DNA of 64,000 bases from Euborellia annulipes (GCA_023213315.1 JAKCPI010015877.1:1-64000), one strand, 5' to 3'. Positions 10,501 to 20,827 are shown, numbered from the stretch's first letter. The notes: generated from the letters alone by a model not told the origin. A program made the numbers and translations.

Positions 10501-12294
10501 AAAATTGTTGGGCAAAAAAATTAATAAATTAAAATAATTATTGGTATTAGCGTAGAAAGCGATCTACCTCTGTAGTTATTATATTTTATCGTGCGAAACG
10601 TTAGGTAGGCCTACCGAAATTGCATGTGAAATGCCCTTTATTGATCAAAGATCAGAGCGCCTGCAAGATATTCCATGTATTCTTTCTTTTTTAGTAGATC
10701 GCCTTCTCTGCTAATATCTAAATGTTGTTGCTTTTTTACCTCATGGGCACTGCAGTGAAGTTCAAGAGTCTGGAGTTGAGAGGTTGATGGCAAGTTGAGT
10801 CGCACTCTGCAAAAACCAAAAAATTATGATAACGTTGTTTCCTTTATAATTTTATTCACAGAATGATTAAATTAACTAATCGGTATTCGATGGAATTATT
10901 TCGTTAGTGCAGAATGTAAAAATATAACCCAAAGTTAAGAAATAAAAATAAGATAAGGATTATATTTAGAAAGTTTATTTATTTAAAATAATATTAAATT
11001 ATAATTTAAACGAGAGAGAAAATAAAAAAAATTTCAGTTTATTTAAAAGATTTCTTAATTTCTTTAGTAAAAAAATTCTGGGTCATTTTCTATATAATCC
11101 TTAGGGTGCTGTAGGAATCTAATAATAAAGGTCAAATTATTTAAATATTTTATAATAAATAAAGATTTCATGTAATTGTCTAATTAGAAATTTAGTGAAA
11201 GAAGAAATAATGTATCGAGTTGCTGAGTGTATAAAAGAAAGTTAATATAATTACTATAGGATACAAACTATGTTAAAATAAAAGAATAATATTATTAATA
11301 TGCAATAATATTAAATAAATCGCAAATAAATAATTTAATACCTAAGAGTTGTTTTCAAAAACATTTTTATTTTTCCTTAAAACACAAGTTCGTTACAACA
11401 ATGTAATGTAATATGAATAGAAGTTAAAAGGTGAGAATTTAGCAACGGACCAGAAACGGATACTCTTGTGAAATTAGAAACCCATAAAAGGAAATAATTG
11501 AAATTGTGAGTGAGCCTGATTTAAAAAAATTAAAAATGGGTTCTAAACCAATAAAAAATAAAAAAACAAATAAAAATTATTATTATCATGACAGGCCTCT
11601 TAGCTCCCTCTTCCAATGATTGTTCCTATTTTGCTACATATATAAACATACTTTAAACAACCTGAGGGGGAGATTTCGATTTTGAATATCGGTAGAGATC
11701 ACATAAACTTGTTAGAAGTTATCTCCAAATATTAAAATTTGATTTTCCCTTTTTTCTTTATTTAATAAAATTTAAAATCAATTTAATAAATAAAAAAAAT
11801 CAAATTTCTCTTTCCCTGACATTGTTTTTTTGACTTATCCACTTTGGTTTCGGATGTTAAAAAAAAATTATTTTTATAAAATTAAATAGGGGAAGGGAGT
11901 GATTGTTTATTAAGATGCTGCCCCTCCCCTCCCTCCCCAGCCCTCGTCGACCTTGCAAAGGGCATTGAACTTGACCTAGTTCAGACCGGTGACCTTGAAT
12001 CTTGGCTTCCGCCCCGCACAGTGTTGCCAACTATATAAATATTCACGTACAGTTGGTGAAAAAGCTCTCTCTCTCTCTCTTTTCTTTTTTAAATAGAGAT
12101 CAATAATGTAATCTACTGTATATATAAATTTATAAAAGAATAAAAAAATGTAAAAAAATTTATATTGATGGATCGATATAGATATTTTTAAATAAATATT
12201 TTTCAAAATACTAACTTTAACTGATTGTGAGTCATAGATTTATTTAACAAGTCTGTATGTTATTGATATAAGATAAGGTGGCTGTAGATATCAG
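10501..12294. other. AT-rich mainly unique sequence
   Basis: About 1.8 kb of A+T-rich DNA with less repetitive pieces near 10740-10820 and 11930-12010. No splice-site pair, reading frame or RNA gene stands out. A short (CT)n tract lies near 12065. Confidence 0.45.
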
Positions 12295-13412
12295 TTGATA
12301 CAGGACAGAGGAGTTGGCAGCCAATTTTAGAGCCTCTATATTAAATAAAAACTCTCAATTCTGGATACGTTTCGGCTTTATTCTACTAAGGCCATCATCA
12401 GTCCCATTAGAGCTGGAAAGACATACATTAATATATAAAGATGACAGTTACAAAATACAAATAAAATATTTTATATAAAATATAAAAATCTCACAGTATT
12501 AATATATAGAGTTGTTATAATGGAATATTTTTTATATACATTAGTTGGTATATAAATAATTTCTATTTTGTATGCTTCCAGTTTTTAATACGTGTGTATA
12601 CGTCTAAGTAACAATTCTTGATGCAAGTAGAAAATACTACAAAAAGGCTGTTTGCGGAAAATGTTTTGTCAAGGCAATGGGAAGCAGGGCGCTAAATTTT
12701 CAGACGGACTGCGACGGACTAAGCGGTTTTTATCTCTCTTTCTTGACTAACAATGACGCTCTGTTGAAAATATAGGTGTGTGCATATATATATATATATA
12801 TATTTTTTTATATAATAAAAAAATATGTTTGTTATTTTTTTAAAAAAAGTTTTTATATAAAAGGAAAATTTTGTTTTTTAAATTATTTTTTTCATAGAGA
12901 AGCAATATTCTTTTAACCTTTTTGACCGGATTATAGGATTTTCTTGTCTATAATAACAACGCAAATATGTTATATAAATATTTATTTCGGCTTCTCACCT
13001 CAGGCAATGTCCTAATAATAAGGGTCATTGATATAATCCCATCTCATTGAAAAATATATTTGTAAATTTAAGAAATATCTGATCAAATCAAATTGTTACT
13101 TAGACGTATACACACGTATTAAAAACTGGAAGCATACAAAATAGAAATTATTTATATACCAACTAATGTATATAAAAAATATTCCATTATAACAACTCTA
13201 TATATTAATACTGTGAGATTTTTATATTTTATATAAAATATTTTATTTGTATTTTGTAACTGTCATCTTTATATATTAATGTATGTCTTTCCAGCTCTAA
13301 TGGGACTGATGATGGCCTTAGTAGAATAAAGCCGAAACGTATCCAGAATTGAGAGTTTTTATTTAATATAGAGGCTCTAAAATTGGCTGCCAACTCCTCT
13401 GTCCTGTATCAA
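12295..13412. mobile_element. Foldback element with 322-bp arms and hammerhead motifs in both arms
   Basis: Arms 12295-12616 and 13091-13412 have equal length and are almost perfect inverted copies around a 474-bp spacer. Each arm holds CTGATGA, T, GGC(C)TT...AAAGCC, GAAACGTA (minus 12366-12401; plus 13306-13341). A stem I can be drawn (GGGA with TCC; CTC with GAG). AAGTCTGTATGTTATT occurs just left of the element and again at its right edge, like an extended target duplication. The core matches Penelope-associated hammerhead variants. Confidence 0.7.
13306..13341 (+). ncRNA. Hammerhead-ribozyme-like core
   Basis: CTGATGA, a single T, stem II GGCTT-type pairing (GGCCTTAG...AATAAAGCC), then GAAACGTA. 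Cleavage would follow GUA. The second copy is its mirror on the minus strand at 12366-12401. Activity is inference. Confidence 0.55.
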
Positions 13413-13562
13413 GTCTGTATGTTATTTGATGAGGCCAAACACCCCCATGGCCTCCGGGAATCTAACTCAGAATCTGGAGTGAACATTTCCCTGGTTTCAT
13501 AAAATTTAAATAATATATAATCCTAAATTGCTAAATACATTTGAGTTGTCTACTAACTTCAC

Positions 13563-14093
13563 ATTTGGTGAGACTGGTCGCCCAGCACATAACTTTCTCT
13601 TACCCTTCGGCAAGAGAAAGTTGGGTACTGTGCTTGTCACACCAGATTTTGTGTGTGGACATATATTTAGTTTCCACCGATATAGTAGAATTCAAGATAT
13701 AAAATTTATAAACGCCGCGGGGCCTGGCAACGGAGAAGAGCAACAGTCACCACAATCGTTGCGGTTAAGTAATGCCAAGCACCGCGAAAGCTCGGGATTG
13801 GTGACCCCCGGCAATCAGGGTGTGGAACACCCCGCGGTAGCCATCGATACTATGTATTTTCAATGAAATAAATAAATTTATCACCCCTAAATGGCCTCTG
13901 TAGCCGAAAAGGGTTAAAAAAAAAAAAAAAAAAAAAATTATAAACATGGAAAATGTTGCAAAAATCATTTTTTTTGGACTCAGGGGACCTCAAATCTCGA
14001 CATCTAATTTTTGACATGAATCCAATACTTTGTCTCTACATATACATATCTACTATATATATATATTCAGATATAGGTAAGAGAAAGTAAAAA
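13563..14093 (+). mobile_element. Family A element with internal deletion and inserted SINE
   Basis: The 5' palindrome and first body block are followed by a SINE (13714-13937). The copy then jumps from AAACATGGAAAATG to the late block (TGGACTCAGGGGACCTC) and finishes with the 3' hairpin (GGTAAGAGAAAGTAAAA). About 350 bp of the usual body are missing. Confidence 0.65.
13714..13937 (+). mobile_element. SINE with probable 5S-rRNA-derived head
   Basis: Flanked by a perfect 8-bp duplication TTATAAAC (13706-13713, 13938-13945), with a 24-nt A tail. The head contains GGTTAAGTAATGCC and GGGATTGGTGACC, resembling the 3' half of arthropod 5S rRNA (GTTAAGCAAC...GATGGGTGACC). The end TAAATGGCCTCTGTAGCCGA then AAAG is shared with the S1 and S2 tails. 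A 5S origin is my reading and may be wrong; retroposition by a LINE is well supported. Confidence 0.55.
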
Positions 14094-14612
14094 TTAACGA
14101 AACCCAAAAAACTTTTTATTCGAAATTTGAAATTATTATTGGAGTCAGACAGAAAAAAGGTAAATAATAAATTTGAATGTATAATTGGTGGCCTATCATG
14201 GATTAAAGCGAGGATTTAAGCGTTTTAAGAAAAACATATTTTGAGAATGAACTTCTCTGACTACGCCCATAATGCGCTCGTTGTATTGTTTGTGTTTGAG
14301 ATGACACTTAAATTGTCTTGCTCATGCTCCAAGCATAGCCTGAACGAATTCATAACTGTTAATGATTCATCACCAGACAGGTAGGATTTTGACATAGAGA
14401 TAAAGATAGCTTTTTTATTTATCACTCGAAACTATTCAATATATCAAGCTCAAAAAAATGAAATTTCTCTTTAATAAGAATTATTAATTGAAGAGAATAA
14501 AAATACATCCTCAGATTAAATTAAATCAGATTTATTATTAAATGTTCAAAGTGTAGAGAAAGGCTGTAAAAGTTGATAAAAAATCTTCGGTAATCGAAAG
14601 TTGTTCTGTGCC
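14094..14612. other. AT-rich sequence; family A remnant at its end
   Basis: Mostly unique DNA. The final 30 bases (TTCGGTAATCGAAAGTTG and TTCTGTGCC) are a remnant of the family A 5' palindrome cut by the next element. Confidence 0.45.
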
Positions 14613-14780
14613 AAACAGGAGAAGAAAAATTAGCAGCTGGATGTATTTCATTATTTTTATTCCCATCATGTTGACGTTTCAATCCCAGTTGGGATTATCC
14701 TAAGAACAGATGGGTGTTATATATTTGTAAAAATAAAAATAATGAAATAGATCCCGCTGCTGATTTTTCTTCTCCTGTTT
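14613..14780 (-). mobile_element. Small inverted-repeat element with well-folded hammerhead-like RNA
   Basis: Arms AAACAGGAGAAGAAAAATTA and its inverse end the element. On the minus strand, stem I CCCATC-TGTT pairs with AACA-T-GATGGG (10 bp, one bulge). Then come CTTAGGA, T, stem II AATCCC-AACT-GGGATT (6 bp) and GAAACGTC (14673-14704). The core departs from CUGANGA by one base (G to T), which should reduce or abolish cleavage. Confidence 0.65.
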
Positions 14781-14830
14781 ACCAATCCAGTATTTAACAA
14801 ATTTGTTATATATATTTATCATGGTTTATC

Positions 14831-15159
14831 ATGGTTTCGGCCGTAGTTTCGCTTTCGGCCAAAAAGTGGCCGAAACCAGAGTCTGAAAAAATGGGATGAG
14901 ACTCGCATGCAAAAAAAAACAAAAAGGTCAAATAATTTGCACTTGAGGGAGAAAAAAATTTTAGTCTCCCTAAAAAAAAGGTAAAATGATTTTCACGGGA
15001 GGGAAAAAAAAATTCAAAAAAAAAAAAGGTAAAATGAAAAAAAAAATTTTTATAGGAAATACAAGTTTCGGTTTCGGTTACGGTTCCGGCCGAAACTAAA
15101 GTTGAGGCCGAATATTCGGCTTCGGTTTCGGCTGAAAATCTTGTTTCGGTCGGACCCTA
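14831..15159. mobile_element. hAT-type element, family Q (copy 1, 5'-truncated)
   Basis: TTTCGGCC-type repeats and blocks GGTCAAAT, CTCCCTAAAA and GGTAAAATGATTTTCACGG match the intact copy at 59179-59508. The right end TTCGGTCGGACCCTA is intact and abuts a family A copy; the left terminus is missing. Confidence 0.65.
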
Positions 15160-15160
15160 A

Positions 15161-15412
15161 TTGAAATCTTCTGAAGACCACTTTACTCTTGTATTTCATA
15201 GGGAAGATAGGAGAAATGGTTGCCATGGTAACAAAATATAAATATTTTCCCATACTTATAAATTTTACATCTGAATTCATATATTCCGTACTGTCGGGAA
15301 CTAAATATATGTCGACACAAAAAATCTGGTGTGACAAGCACAGAACACAACTTTCGATTACCGAAGGTAAGAGAAAGTTGTGTGCTGTGCGCCAGTCACA
15401 CCAGATTTTTTT
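15161..15412 (-). mobile_element. Family A element, 5' half
   Basis: A minus-strand copy from the 5' palindrome (right side, ends 15412) to the GGTCTTCAGAAGATTTCAAT block, cut on the left by hAT-Q. The body includes the GGCAACCATTTCTCCTATC block. Confidence 0.7.
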
Positions 15413-15661
15413 TATTATATATGTCAAGTTCGGATCAAAGTATTCAATGAATGAATATTAATATTTTATACAAATTATTAAATTAAGGATATTAATATAC
15501 CTTGATGGGGGGGGGGGGGCTCAGCCCAAAGATAAGCAGGGTAGATGGTCTATTGTAGGGTATTCTATTCAAATTACTAAATGAAGAAGACAGTGAAATT
15601 TTTAACAGTGTAGATATGAAAATTTACATAAAAATAAAATGAATGGAATATGAATAATAAC

Positions 15662-16453
15662 AATGGTGTAACTGGTCGCACAGTACACAACTTTCTCTTA
15701 CTTTTGCTAACAAAAATTTGTTCTGTGCTTTCCATACCAGATTTTTGCGTCGCATTATATTTAGTTTTCGACAGTAGGCCCAAAAATGAGAATATAGATT
15801 ATAAAGAACATCTAAAAAATAATTGCCCACGGGGCTTGGAGTAGTTGGTAGCGTGTCTACCTTCTATACTGAACGTCGCGGGTTCGGACCCCAGGCAGTC
15901 CGAAGATTTTATTTAAGGCATTTGGATACCAAATGGCTTAAATAAGAATGCCTGGACCCCAATATGTATAATAATCAATAACGGATGTCGTTTAAAGTCT
16001 TAAATGGCCTAAGTTGCCGAAAAGACTGTGTGAATGAGTGTGAATGAGAAAAAAGTGTGAATGTTTTTTGTAATTAAAAAAAAAATAAATAAATAGGCCT
16101 AATTGATTTTTTTTTTTAATTTAATCAAAAATGTTAGAGCAAATTTTTAGAAAATTGAAAAAAAAAAATCTGAAAAAGTACATCAGTATAGGACTAGTAC
16201 TCTTTGGCCGATTTTGTTTAAAAGCTTATTTTTACGCCTCAGGGGGGTGCCTAACTTAAATATAAAATTTCAACCTTGTAGCTCATTTTCCTCTTGCTTT
16301 ATTTTTGAACACAGGCAGAGACAGACAGACATAACAAAAACCACTTTTTTGGACTCAGGGGACCTCAAAACATCTATCAACATCGAATTTTTAACATTAC
16401 TTTCTCTCTATACACAGTATATAGATACAGTATCTAGGTAAGAGAAAGTAAAA
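15662..16453 (+). mobile_element. Family A element interrupted by an S1 SINE
   Basis: 5' palindrome 15662-15756, internally shortened body, S1 insertion at 15826-16098, then the 3' half ending CTAGGTAAGAGAAAGTAAAA. TAATTG borders both sides of the SINE. Confidence 0.7.
15826..16098 (+). mobile_element. tRNA-derived SINE, family S1 (copy a)
   Basis: A-box region GGAGTAGTTGGTAGCGTG and B box GGGTTCGGACCCC. The body is a hairpin: CCAGGCA...ATTTAAGGCATTTGG-ATA-CCAAATGGCTTAAAT...TGCCTGG. The 3' region has TTAAATGGCCTAAGTTGCCG, AAAAGACTGTGTG, GT-rich repeats and an A-rich tail. Inserted in a family A copy. Confidence 0.75.
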
Positions 16454-17224
16454 AGGCAATTATAATACTTATGTATATTATATTTGTTTATGATAATTAT
16501 ATTAAAATGTTTTTACTTATTGTAAAAACATTTCCATTTAATTATATCAACCTATGTTTTAATTATATAGGTAGAAATATCGCATTACTCTAAGTGCGGT
16601 TTTTTTTTATATTACCTAGCTAGTGTAAAATTACAAACGACCTTGGCCAACATTTTATTTATTCTCTCTTCCTCTCTCTGAATTCTTTGATGTGTACATT
16701 TATTTTATGGGAATTTTTCCCCTTTAAAAACCCTAATTAAAAAAAAAAAGTAAAAGATCAGCTTTAATAAAAAAAACGTTTCTAATTATTATTAAATTTA
16801 ATTAAATTTTTCTCATATGGGATTTTTTTTTTTTGAAATATAGAAAAATCTAATTTAGAATTTTTGGAATTAACAACTTTACTTGTTTTGTCACTGAAAT
16901 GTCGAATTAGGCCTACTCTAAAATTTCTTTATTCATCGCCTATTGCTTGAACTTTCTCTTACCTGTATATGAAATATATAGAGAGAGAGAGTATTGTTTA
17001 AATTCCATTTGAAAACATTAAAGACAATTTTAAATTCGTAAATTCGATCATACGATTAAATATTTTTAAGGGAGACGAGGTATCATGAAGTTTGGAAATC
17101 ACTGATATAGATGGATAGTTGAATTTTTGAAAAATAAAATCACACTACCAAGGACATTACTCATACAATAGTATTTCATTTTTCTTAAAATACACATCTT
17201 ATTTATTTTACAACAAAAGATTAT
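16454..17224. other. AT-rich sequence with solo family A 3' hairpin
   Basis: Unique A+T DNA. At 16950-16995 a lone minus-strand family A terminal hairpin (ACTTTCTCTTACCTGTATAT, GAAATATATAGAGAGAGAG) is the only element seen. Confidence 0.5.
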
Positions 17225-17420
17225 TGTAAAAATTTATTTTTCGATAGGGCAAGGGTTAAAAAGATGGCGTCACATCTGGGTGTGTGAGTTGCCATTAAAG
17301 GTTTTTCTATGTGAATAATATGCAACGATGACGTGAGAAAGTAAAGGGTGGAAGAGGGAGAGAAGGTAAATATTCGGATCACGTGCCAGCCACCAGCTGC
17401 ACAAAAATGCCTGAGTCTTA
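17225..17420. promoter_or_regulatory. Unique block with E-box and CRE-like sites
   Basis: Non-repetitive and less AT-rich. It contains GATGGCGTCAC, TGACGTGAG, CACGTG (17381-17386) and CAGCTG (17394-17399), with purine-rich GAGGGAGAGAAGG. Clustered motifs in otherwise AT-rich DNA suggest a regulatory element; this is inference. Confidence 0.25.
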
Positions 17421-17889
17421 TGGAAATCCTAATTGTATTCGAAAGAATTTATTAAAAAAAAAAAGGAAAAATGGAAAAGAAAACAGATAGAAGTAAGAAA
17501 AAAACGAAAGCTTTTCTTTCTCTAATGTGCTCCGAATTGATATTAGAGATATCAAAACCCAGATCAGAATTAAAACTAGCCGCGTTCCCCTCCTTTGGTG
17601 GTCTTCGGGTCTACTTATGGGGGTTTTGCCTATAAGTGTCAGATAAAATTTAATTAATAATCTGTATTATTTTTTGAGAGATTTCATTATTATAATCAAT
17701 TGGCTTTAAGTTTTCATAAGGAGAGATAAAACACAATGCACCCCAATGATAAAATATGCATTTGCAGCAATTTATTGATCAGATTTGTTGGTTCTAGTTG
17801 AAACATTTTGTAGAATAAATTGTTGTTCATTTGCAAGATCTCTCACCTGATGAGCATCATTACACTTGGCTGCTTAATGCAAAATATAT

Positions 17890-17955
17890 ATACTTTCTTG
17901 ACACTTATCGGGCTCTGAAGATGGCCTCTTTCAAGATCGAAACATCGACCCAATA
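17890..17955 (+). ncRNA. Hammerhead-ribozyme-like motif
   Basis: CTGAAGA (17915-17921), T, GGCCTCTTTCAAGATC, GAAACATC (17939-17946). Stem I pairs TTAT-C-GGG with CCC-A-ATAA. Stem II is weak (several mismatches), so this copy is probably decayed. No clear inverted partner was found. Confidence 0.4.
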
Positions 17956-18309
17956 AAAAATTTAAAGAAAAAAATTTAGATGTAAGTCTCTGCTTTCTCA
18001 ACCCTTCCTTGATATTAGAATTTATCCAAATATTTAGCTAAAATATCAAATGTTTAGAAAGAATAAGAAAGAGAGAAAAAGATAAGAGAGAGACGATATA
18101 AAATGAACTAAAAAAAGAAAACGGAAAGTCTGATAACCATATAAATGTATGTTATTTGTTTTTTTTTTTCTTTTATCTTTGGCCATTTCTCAAATATCGG
18201 GTGTTAAAAAAAAAGTGTTATCGATTTGTATAATTCTTATCTTAAATAATTAGAAAAATCATAATCTTTTAAAGAGAAAAAAATAAACCGAGATATATCA
18301 GTATTATGC

Positions 18310-18410
18310 CAAAGGAGTGGGTTCGGACTCCAGGCAGACGGATGAATATACGTATAATTATATTTAAATCATTTATGGTAAAAATAAATATACCTCGGCC
18401 TCCACTCCTC
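18310..18410 (+). mobile_element. Divergent S1 SINE fragment
   Basis: GTGGGTTCGGACTCCAGGCA (B box) is followed by a decayed body with ATTTAAATCATTT and AAATAAATATACCT. The head and 3' tail are missing. Confidence 0.35.
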
Positions 18411-18473
18411 GCGACTCAAAAATATTTTTTTTAATATTATCAAAGACGTAAATATAGATAAAAAAGTAAAAAA

Positions 18474-19735
18474 ATCTGGTGTGAGTGGTCGCACAGCACA
18501 TATGTGCTTGTCACACCAGATTTTTTGAGTCGAGTTATATTTAGCTTCCGCCGATATATTAGAATTCAAGATGTAAAATTTATAAACCTGGATTAATATT
18601 TATATTTTGTAAAGTAAAGAGGTGGTCATCAGAAGAATTCAATGGCAAAATGAGAACTTACATTTAAAAATCTGGTGTGACTGTCGCACAGCACACAACT
18701 TTCTCTTACCTTCGGTAATCGAAAGTTGTGTACTGTGCTTGTCACACCAGATTTTTGTGTCGCATGTATTTAGTTCCCGGCAGTAGGGAATATTTGAATT
18801 CAGATGTAAAATTTATAAGTATGGGAAAATATTTATATTTTGTTACCATGGCAACCATTTCTCCTATCTTTTCTATGGAGTGCAAGAGTAAAGTGGTCTT
18901 CAAACAATTTTGAGGGCAAAACGAGAATATACATTTGAAAGAGCATCTAAAAAATAATTGATTTTTGAATTTTAATCAAAATCGTTAGAGCGAATTTTGA
19001 GAAAATCGAAAAAAACTGAAAAAGTACATCAGTAAAGTACTAGTACTCTTTGGCCGATTTTGATTAAAAGCTTATTTTTCCGGTCCCGGGGGTGTTTAAC
19101 TTAAATATAAAATTTCAGCCTCATAGCTCAATTCCTTCATGCTTAAAATTGAACACACACCCACACACCCACACACCCACCCACCCACAGACAGACCATG
19201 TCGCGAAAACCACTTTTTGGATTCAGGGGACCTCAAAACGTGAAGATCCATCAAAATCTCGACATCGAATTTTTGACATGAAACCAATACTTTCTCTCTA
19301 TATATATATTACATATATACATAGGTAAGAGAAAGTAAAAAATAATTGATTTTTGAATTTTAAACAAAACTGTTAGAGCGAATTTTGAGAAAATCGAAAA
19401 AAAAACTAAAAAAATACATCAGTAAAGTACTAGTACTCTTTGGGCGATTTTGTTAAAATCAAAAGCTTTCTATCACGTGTCAGGGGAAATATAAAATTTC
19501 AACCTCCTAGCTCTTTTCGTTCTTGAGATATTTGGTTCACAGACACACAGACAAACACATACACACAGAAAGACCATGTCGCGAAAAACACTTTTTTAGA
19601 TTGAGGGGACCTCAAAACGAGTATATCCATCAAAATCTAAACATCAAATTTTTGACATGAATCCAATACTTTCGCTCTCTCTCTCTGTATATTACCGGTA
19701 TATAACCCCTTGGTATAGATGAGAGAAAGTAAAAA
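18474..19735 (+). mobile_element. Family A element split by another family A copy
   Basis: Part 1 (18474-18664) has a shortened 5' palindrome and body up to AACTTACATTT. Part 2 (19340-19735) resumes at AATAATTGATTTTTGAATTT and runs to the hairpin GATGAGAGAAAGTAAAAA. The intervening 18665-19339 is a complete, younger A copy. Confidence 0.7.
18665..19339 (+). mobile_element. Family A element, full length, nested in family A
   Basis: Complete: 5' palindrome, GGCAACCATTTCTCCTATC block, GTACATCAGTAAAGTACTAG block, CA/CCCA microsatellite (19151-19190), CAGACAGACCATGTCGCGAA block, TTTTGACATGAAACCAATAC and 3' hairpin. The microsatellite in mid-body and subterminal inverted repeats fit Helentron-associated non-autonomous elements. 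No coding capacity. Confidence 0.75.
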
Positions 19736-19803
19736 CTTAATAAGAGTAAAAGTAGCTTAAGCAGCACCTACTAAAAGCAAAATAATTTTCTTATAGAAGT
19801 CGA

Positions 19804-19950
19804 CCAAAAAAAATAATTTGCGTATTACCCTTTTATTTTGCAGATATTTCGATCCCAGGGTGATGGAATCATTCTCAGTACAAACGAGTGTTTTGATGGG
19901 ATCGAAATATCTACAAAATAAACAGATAATATGTAAATTATTTTTTCTGG
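19804..19950 (-). mobile_element. Inverted-repeat element with decayed hammerhead motif
   Basis: Arms 19804-19857 and 19897-19950 are inverted copies of about 54 bp. The minus strand reads CTGAGAA, T, GATTCCA-TCACCC-TGGGATC (stem II, 7 bp with one G-U), GAAATATC. The core deviates at one position. Confidence 0.55.
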
Positions 19951-20263
19951 CCGAATGTCTGAACGAAAATTAATCTTCCACACGGCCTATACGATCGATA
20001 AGTGTAAAAGATTCATTTCTGTTTCTTTAATTAGGTAATATATATTTTACTAAGAGTAAATTTCCTAGACTATACTTGAACCTCGGACAAATCCAATTTT
20101 TGTTAAAATTAAAATTGTCGGAGTTAATTTTGAGAAAATTGGCCTACGTTCGTAATAAAGTTAGTAATTGATTTTGAGATTGTGGCTGTGATGTGATTAC
20201 AATGGAGATTTGGAGGTATCAGCCAAATTGGGATTGTCCAGGTTAATAAAACTCCCAGGATAA

Positions 20264-20298
20264 GACGTTTCGGTCTGAATTTATTTGACCATCTTCAG
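20264..20298 (-). ncRNA. Hammerhead-ribozyme-like core, best-matching copy
   Basis: CTGAAGA fits CUGANGA and GAAAC-GTC fits the 3' core. Stem II GGTC/GACC is fully paired, and stem I GATAA/TTATC plus TCCC/GGGA is fully paired around a small internal loop. The one oddity is an unpaired T between CTGAAGA and stem II, present in all copies in the window. The palindromic ACGT stem III would form between two molecules or two tandem copies. Confidence 0.6.
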
Positions 20299-20414
20299 TT
20301 ATCGGGAATTATACACATAGTGCAAGTGCACATGTGATCAAACCAGGACTCGTCAATAATAAAATATACTTGCTTCATACAAATTCTATGGTTCCTGTGC
20401 CCAAGCTCAGAGGT

Positions 20415-20516
20415 AATCAATGATCATTGATTACCTCTGAGCTTGGGCAATCAATGATCATTGAATACCTCTGAGCTTGGGCAATCAATGATCATTGAAT
20501 ACCTCTGAGCTTGGGC
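20415..20516. repeat. Three 34-bp tandem units with internal palindromes
   Basis: Units at 20415, 20449 and 20483 each contain the perfect palindrome TCAATGATCATTGA followed by CCTCTGAGCTTGGGC. They sit at the centre of the hammerhead foldback, where the arms meet. Confidence 0.8.
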
Positions 20517-20827
20517 ACAGGAACCATAGAATTTGTATGAAGCAAATATATTTTATTATTGACGAGTCCTGGTTTGATCACATGTGCACTTGCACTATGT
20601 GTATAATTCCCGATATCTGAAGATGGTCAAATAAATTCAGGCCGAAACGTCTTATCCTGGGAGTTTTATTAACCTGGACAATCCCAATTTGGCTGATACC
20701 TCTAATTCTCCATTATAAAGTTAGTAAGATACTCATATCAACCTAAAGAGTTCCGGGATGACCGAGCTGGAACTCGGCGGATTTTTTTTTTTTTTTTATT
20801 TAAAAAAACTAAAAATATCAGTAGAGT

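Larger units (their letters stand above)
20201..20715. mobile_element. Foldback element with two hammerhead motifs and central 34-bp tandem repeat
   Basis: Arms of about 235 bp (20201-20440 and 20480-20715) are inverted copies. The left arm on the minus strand has stem I TCCC-GATAA with TTATC-CT-GGGA, CTGAAGA, T, stem II GGTC/GACC, GAAACGTC (20264-20298). The right arm carries the plus-strand copy (20617-20651) with GGTC/GGCC and one stem I mismatch. GTGGCTGTGATGTGATTAC lies just left (20182-20200). The centre has three 34-bp tandem units. Confidence 0.75.

Noticed and set aside
15050..15461. Frames of 90-125 codons over family A
   Set aside because: The same peptides (such as YFPILINFTSEF) recur wherever the A body occurs because the DNA repeats; they are broken by indels and change frame between copies.
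16966..16985. TACAGGTAAGAG on the minus strand as a third recursive splice site
   Set aside because: It belongs to the family A terminal hairpin and lacks a pyrimidine tract.
17848..17860. CTGATGAGCATC as another hammerhead core
   Set aside because: No GAAAC partner at a suitable distance; only the motif at 17.91 kb qualifies.
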